Below are positions 36,169 through 39,655 of a stretch of 39,655 bases of DNA, piece by piece (position 1 is the first letter of the stretch; each line of letters begins with the position of its first letter). The position numbers and the translations under genes were made by a program. The notes under the pieces were generated by a model. It did not search any database and had not been told where the DNA came from. It saw only the letters and a list, made by a program, of their open reading frames with translations. The DNA comes from a virus, in IMG/VR virus record IMGVR_UViG_3300028920_000148, positions 1 to 39,655 of that record; one strand, given 5' to 3'.

Positions 36169-37182
36169 TTATCTCCTTTTTCTTTTTGTTCTACCTCTTC
36201 TAGCTCTGGATGTTTGTTTGCTTTTTGACCCCTTCTGTCCTGCTATATAAGGAGATAAGCCTGCAACTTGCTTTAATCCCTCTTCTAATTTACCATCAGA
36301 TATTTTTTCAACACCTTGTTCTATATCAACAAGGGCCTTTATAGGTAGCCCAGTCATCTTTCCAGTTACATCGGCTGCCTTTCTTGCAGCCCTTAAATTA
36401 TCTTCACTTGTTTTATTTTCTTTTTTTGCAATACCAATAAGGTCACCAAGATCTTTAAATACAGATAATATAGTAGGTTGCATGCCAAAAGATCTAAGTT
36501 TTAACATCTTTCGCAAAACATAATCAATGCCATCTCCTAACATAAATAACCCATTAAGAGATCCTAATATTGCCGCTCGTTTCTGTTCGTCTTTATCCCA
36601 CACAAAACCATTAGACACCCATTGAAATAATGTAGGTAATACAACATGATAAATAACTAATGTTTTGGCGTGTTGTGTTAGACTTCCACGTTGAGTTAAT
36701 ATACCCCTCACCGCCTGTAGCTCTTTACGTAAATATTGGTTTGGAGAAGATCTAAATGTAGTGGCTGCTTTAGCCAACGATCCACCACGTTGCCAGTAAG
36801 ATTGTTCTGAAATATCACCAGATTGCTGAGTTGACTCTGTAACGCTTTCAAACTTTTTAATAGCTTCTTTATGACTGAACCCTTTATTTTTATAATATTT
36901 ATATACAGCATAACCACCAGCTACAATAGCACCCTGGTCACCAAGCTGAACATTTAACATTGCCTTATCTTGTAAGCTTTTACCTTTTCTAAACTTATCA
37001 TATTTTTGTGACTTAGCTAATTGAGCTAAATCTCTTTCTTGATATTTTCCTCTATTTTGAAGCAATACAGATGATTCGTATAACATCTTAGTGTTTTTAA
37101 TCGGATTTTCCCAAAACTCAACAGAACCTTTAATCCATGCTGTAACAGGAATGGCGTCTGCATAAGCTGGCGCAGACGTTAA
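36169..37182 (-). CDS. Giant virion protein, C-terminal part after the amber codon
   Basis: Open in the same frame as the upstream part. LTSAPAYAD follows the amber directly, and the first ATG is only at 37086, without a ribosome site. It contains DLAQLAKSQKYDKF, a possible membrane stretch (GAIVAGGYAVYKYYK), TQQSGD, a SPNQYLRKELQAVRG segment, a hydrophobic helix (VIYHVVLPTLFQWVSNGFVW) and a very basic end (RARRGRTKRKRR). The same order is known to me from the C-termini of large virion-associated phage proteins. Taken alone it would not be translated, so it is read here as part of the upstream gene. Confidence 0.65.
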   Translation of the reverse strand, partial: LTSAPAYADAIPVTAWIKGSVEFWENPIKNTKMLYESSVLLQNRGKYQERDLAQLAKSQKYDKFRKGKSLQDKAMLNVQLGDQGAIVAGGYAVYKYYKNKGFSHKEAIKKFESVTESTQQSGDISEQSYWQRGGSLAKAATTFRSSPNQYLRKELQAVRGILTQRGSLTQHAKTLVIYHVVLPTLFQWVSNGFVWDKDEQKRAAILGSLNGLFMLGDGIDYVLRKMLKLRSFGMQPTILSVFKDLGDLIGIAKKENKTSEDNLRAARKAADVTGKMTGLPIKALVDIEQGVEKISDGKLEEGLKQVAGLSPYIAGQKGSKSKQTSRARRGRTKRKRR

Positions 37183-39655
37183 CTAATTAACACCAATAAA
37201 GGTTTTTAATGGTAATACCGATCTTGCAACATTCATTCTTAACTTGTCAATAATTCCTAGCGTGTTTGCGTTTTGTGGCCCATTAGAGGTAAAGTCATTT
37301 ATAAAGCCATTTAAAATAGAAAGCAGTCTTTTATCGTGATTAATAGCTACTGCGTCCATAAACTTTGCGTTACCATATACTGATTTAAGATCACGAATCT
37401 TATGCGCCCATGCTTTAAAATGTTCCATCTCTGTTATGTGTTGTTCTAAAACAGCAATATCATTTTGTCTCTGTATCTTTTTGGTGTTTAATACCCTTGC
37501 TTTTGTTGAGCCAGGGGCCACCGATCTTTGTAGTGCTATTTCTTGTAAAAACTCATTTCCTTGCATATCTTCTTTCCCAATACCTTCTCTTCTTATTGGA
37601 GAGTAAAATTCATTCTTTGGAAGATCGACACCGTATATATCTCTATACACTTCATTTATACTATTGTAATATTCTTGATAAAAGTCTAATTGGGCATCAG
37701 CAAACGCTTTGTCTTGTGGTGTTAAGAATTTGTTAATAGCTTCTTTGATCTCTTCTGTATATCCCATATTGCTAAAAGACTCATCTAGCGTAGCGTCTTT
37801 AAATTCCATATAAAGCTTTCTTGCCTCTGCTTTATTAATAGTTAAGTTTACTTCATTGCCATTTCTTAACCTGAACTTTCCAAGTGATACATCTTTCATA
37901 TCATTATTAAATTTATCCATCATCTGACTATCGTTTTTAAGGTTAAGCGCATCAAAGGCCATGTCTCTAACTTTATTCATGTTGTCTTTAACGCCTTTTT
38001 TCTCTACGTTCTTTTCATCTAACACGTCGCCAAACTTATTTAATGCACTTTCGCCTGGCTTAGATGTTTTATCTAATGATGATAACATATCTAAAATATC
38101 TTTATAGCCAACAATGGTTTTGCCCATACCCCTCATTGCAACAGAGGCTTTTTCTCTTATTGTCTTTGGCTCATATTCTTTAATGCTTCTAAAAGCATAG
38201 TCACCAGGAAGGTTTTTTCCACCAGTAACAACCTTAATGGCATCCTCTAACTTTTCTTCAATGGCGGCTTTTCTAATATGTTTTTTAAGTTCGTTAGCAA
38301 TAATACCTTTTTGTTTCATCTCTTTAATATAAGCAAGACCATTCTCTAGGTTTTCAACTGTTTGCTCGTCTAATCCGCCATATATAGAAAGTATTTTATT
38401 TTGCAACGCAATATCGTCTGGCGGTATTTGATCTGTGTATTTCTCCATATTTTCAGCGATTTTGTTCTGTGCTTGCTCTTGTGTTAAATTAGTAGCTTCT
38501 CTAGCTGAGTTAAGCATACTTTGTATTTCTGGTGTATACTTCCCAACAATCTTACCAGCTTGTTTTTTTGTTTTTGTTTTCTTTAATTCTTTTTTAATGT
38601 CAGCCTTTAATGTTATAATCTGTGACTGAGCTCCTAATCTGTCTATATATGTAATTAGTTTAGCCCTATCCAATAGTGTTTTAAGATTCTTTATTCTTGC
38701 TAGTAATTTACCACGCTCTTTAAGTGGTAACTTTTTAGCATATTCAATGGCTTCTTTTTTAAACTCTTGTGTGTTAGATTGTTTTTCTTTTAATCTAGCA
38801 ACAACCTTACTGCGTTCATCTTGTCTAATCTTGACTTCTTTTTTCTTAAACTCTTTCTCTTTTTCTTTAACTTCCCTTTTGGCTTTCTCTGCCTCTGATA
38901 AAGCTTTAGCTTCTACGTATTTACCAATCTCAACCTCTGCTTTTAGTTTAGCTTTTTCTTTAGTAAGCTTTTTAGCTTCTTGTTTAGTCTTAACTAGCTC
39001 ACGTTTACGCATCTCTTCTTTAGTTGGAGTATAAGTAGTTAAGGCATTGTATTCTTTTGTGCCAAGTGCTTCTTTTGTTCCTTTAGATATAGTTTTCCAA
39101 TCAATATCAGGCGGTATCTCCATGCCACTCTGCACGTCTTTATAGCCCTCTGACAGCCTTTTATTTGCAATCTCTAATACTTCTGCGTAATTCTTATTGC
39201 CACGCTTTAGAGAGGCTAATGCTTGCGTCTCATTGGATAATCCTAAGTCTCTAGCCCAAGATGGAAACTCACTTTCGTAAGTCTTTCCTTCTTTATATAC
39301 GCCACGTCTATAATCTTTTACTTCATCACGCATTGTGTTTAATTCTTTATCAAGACGTTTTCTTACCCAGTCTTTAGCCATTTTCTTTTGTTGTGGTGTT
39401 AGCTCTTGGTACTTAACGTTCTGTAACATCTTTGGTACACCAACTCCCCTGCCCTGCTCTAGTGCGTTAAAAAGGCGTTTAGCGTACTTCTGCTTGCCAA
39501 ATACACTCTTTAGAGCTTGCATGAGCTGGTCAAAAAGTTTTCTAACTTTACCAGTAACAGAGTCCCTTTTGTTTTTATACTTAGCAAATTCTTCTGCTAA
39601 ATATTCATCCTCTGTCATTCCCATTTTTTTTGCAGCTTCCTTAACTTCAATTGCT
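37183..39655 (-). CDS. Giant virion protein, central part (enters from window edge)
   Basis: Open to the window edge; coding upstream of ATG 39624 (AIEVKEAAKK) shows that the true start lies outside. The start (TEDEYLAEEFAKY) resembles the segment behind metallopeptidase-like regions in phage polyvalent proteins. Residues about 190-330 are a very long charged coiled coil (KTKQEAKKLTKEKAKLKAE). Later parts include ARKLYMEFKDATLDESFSNM and FYQEYYNSINEVYRDIYGVD. It ends at TAG 37183-37185, but the reading frame goes on. This gene is probably the same as the one at 1-2694. Confidence 0.65.
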   Translation of the reverse strand, partial: AIEVKEAAKKMGMTEDEYLAEEFAKYKNKRDSVTGKVRKLFDQLMQALKSVFGKQKYAKRLFNALEQGRGVGVPKMLQNVKYQELTPQQKKMAKDWVRKRLDKELNTMRDEVKDYRRGVYKEGKTYESEFPSWARDLGLSNETQALASLKRGNKNYAEVLEIANKRLSEGYKDVQSGMEIPPDIDWKTISKGTKEALGTKEYNALTTYTPTKEEMRKRELVKTKQEAKKLTKEKAKLKAEVEIGKYVEAKALSEAEKAKREVKEKEKEFKKKEVKIRQDERSKVVARLKEKQSNTQEFKKEAIEYAKKLPLKERGKLLARIKNLKTLLDRAKLITYIDRLGAQSQIITLKADIKKELKKTKTKKQAGKIVGKYTPEIQSMLNSAREATNLTQEQAQNKIAENMEKYTDQIPPDDIALQNKILSIYGGLDEQTVENLENGLAYIKEMKQKGIIANELKKHIRKAAIEEKLEDAIKVVTGGKNLPGDYAFRSIKEYEPKTIREKASVAMRGMGKTIVGYKDILDMLSSLDKTSKPGESALNKFGDVLDEKNVEKKGVKDNMNKVRDMAFDALNLKNDSQMMDKFNNDMKDVSLGKFRLRNGNEVNLTINKAEARKLYMEFKDATLDESFSNMGYTEEIKEAINKFLTPQDKAFADAQLDFYQEYYNSINEVYRDIYGVDLPKNEFYSPIRREGIGKEDMQGNEFLQEIALQRSVAPGSTKARVLNTKKIQRQNDIAVLEQHITEMEHFKAWAHKIRDLKSVYGNAKFMDAVAINHDKRLLSILNGFINDFTSNGPQNANTLGIIDKLRMNVARSVLPLKTFIGVN

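Noticed and set aside
37183-37185. Genome-wide recoding of TAG as glutamine
   Set aside because: TAG ends many genes (for example 2698, 13731, 14110, 18726, 26911, 33200), sometimes doubled or followed at once by TAA. No other in-frame TAG occurs inside the long genes.
1-39655. Exact circular closure of the window
   Set aside because: Joining base 1 to base 39655 puts a stop two codons into the giant gene, and no terminal overlap is visible.

Overview
The window reads as almost the whole genome of a short-tailed (podovirus-like) double-stranded DNA bacteriophage, AT-rich overall. Every gene I can support lies on the minus strand, so the map is best read from the right end to the left. The host cannot be named. 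Strong GGAGG-type ribosome sites and promoters of the TTGACA/TATAAT kind point to a bacterium using ordinary sigma-70-type promoters. I see no integrase, no DNA polymerase and no complete tRNA.

Layout in the direction of transcription. 39655-36169: the C-terminal half of a giant virion protein, interrupted by one in-frame amber codon at 37183-37185. 36165-34690: M15 peptidase endolysin, small holin-like protein, CPBP-family membrane protease and a small membrane protein, closed by an intrinsic terminator. 34626-25775: early and replication region with RusA resolvase, a DnaD-like initiator, a possible helicase loader, a LexA-like winged-helix regulator, a probable annealing protein and many tightly overlapping miniproteins, several with CxxC pairs. 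It contains a GC-rich noncoding region (28906-29197) that folds as consecutive hairpins. 26203-23479: small and large terminase subunits. The large subunit carries an intein at its nuclease active site, and the intein contains an HNH endonuclease gene in another reading frame. 23378-22890: a lipoprotein with its own promoter. 22889-18726: late promoter, portal, a small protein, scaffold and major capsid. 18626-4229: repeat-rich fibre protein, small coiled-coil and basic proteins, tail fibre, adaptor, glycine-rich adhesin-like protein, nozzle-like protein and an internal virion protein. 4227-1: a second internal virion protein and the N-terminal 898 residues of a giant virion protein.

The two window ends probably belong to the same giant gene: the left part stops, and the right part resumes, on either side of where such proteins often carry a metallopeptidase-like segment. 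Direct joining of the ends is out of frame, so a short piece seems to be missing. The genome is then probably circular or circularly permuted and slightly longer than the window.

The most unusual items are the out-of-frame HNH gene nested in the terminase intein, the hairpin chain at 28948-29185, the possible pseudoknot over the ribosome site of the DnaD-like initiator, and the amber codon in the giant virion gene.
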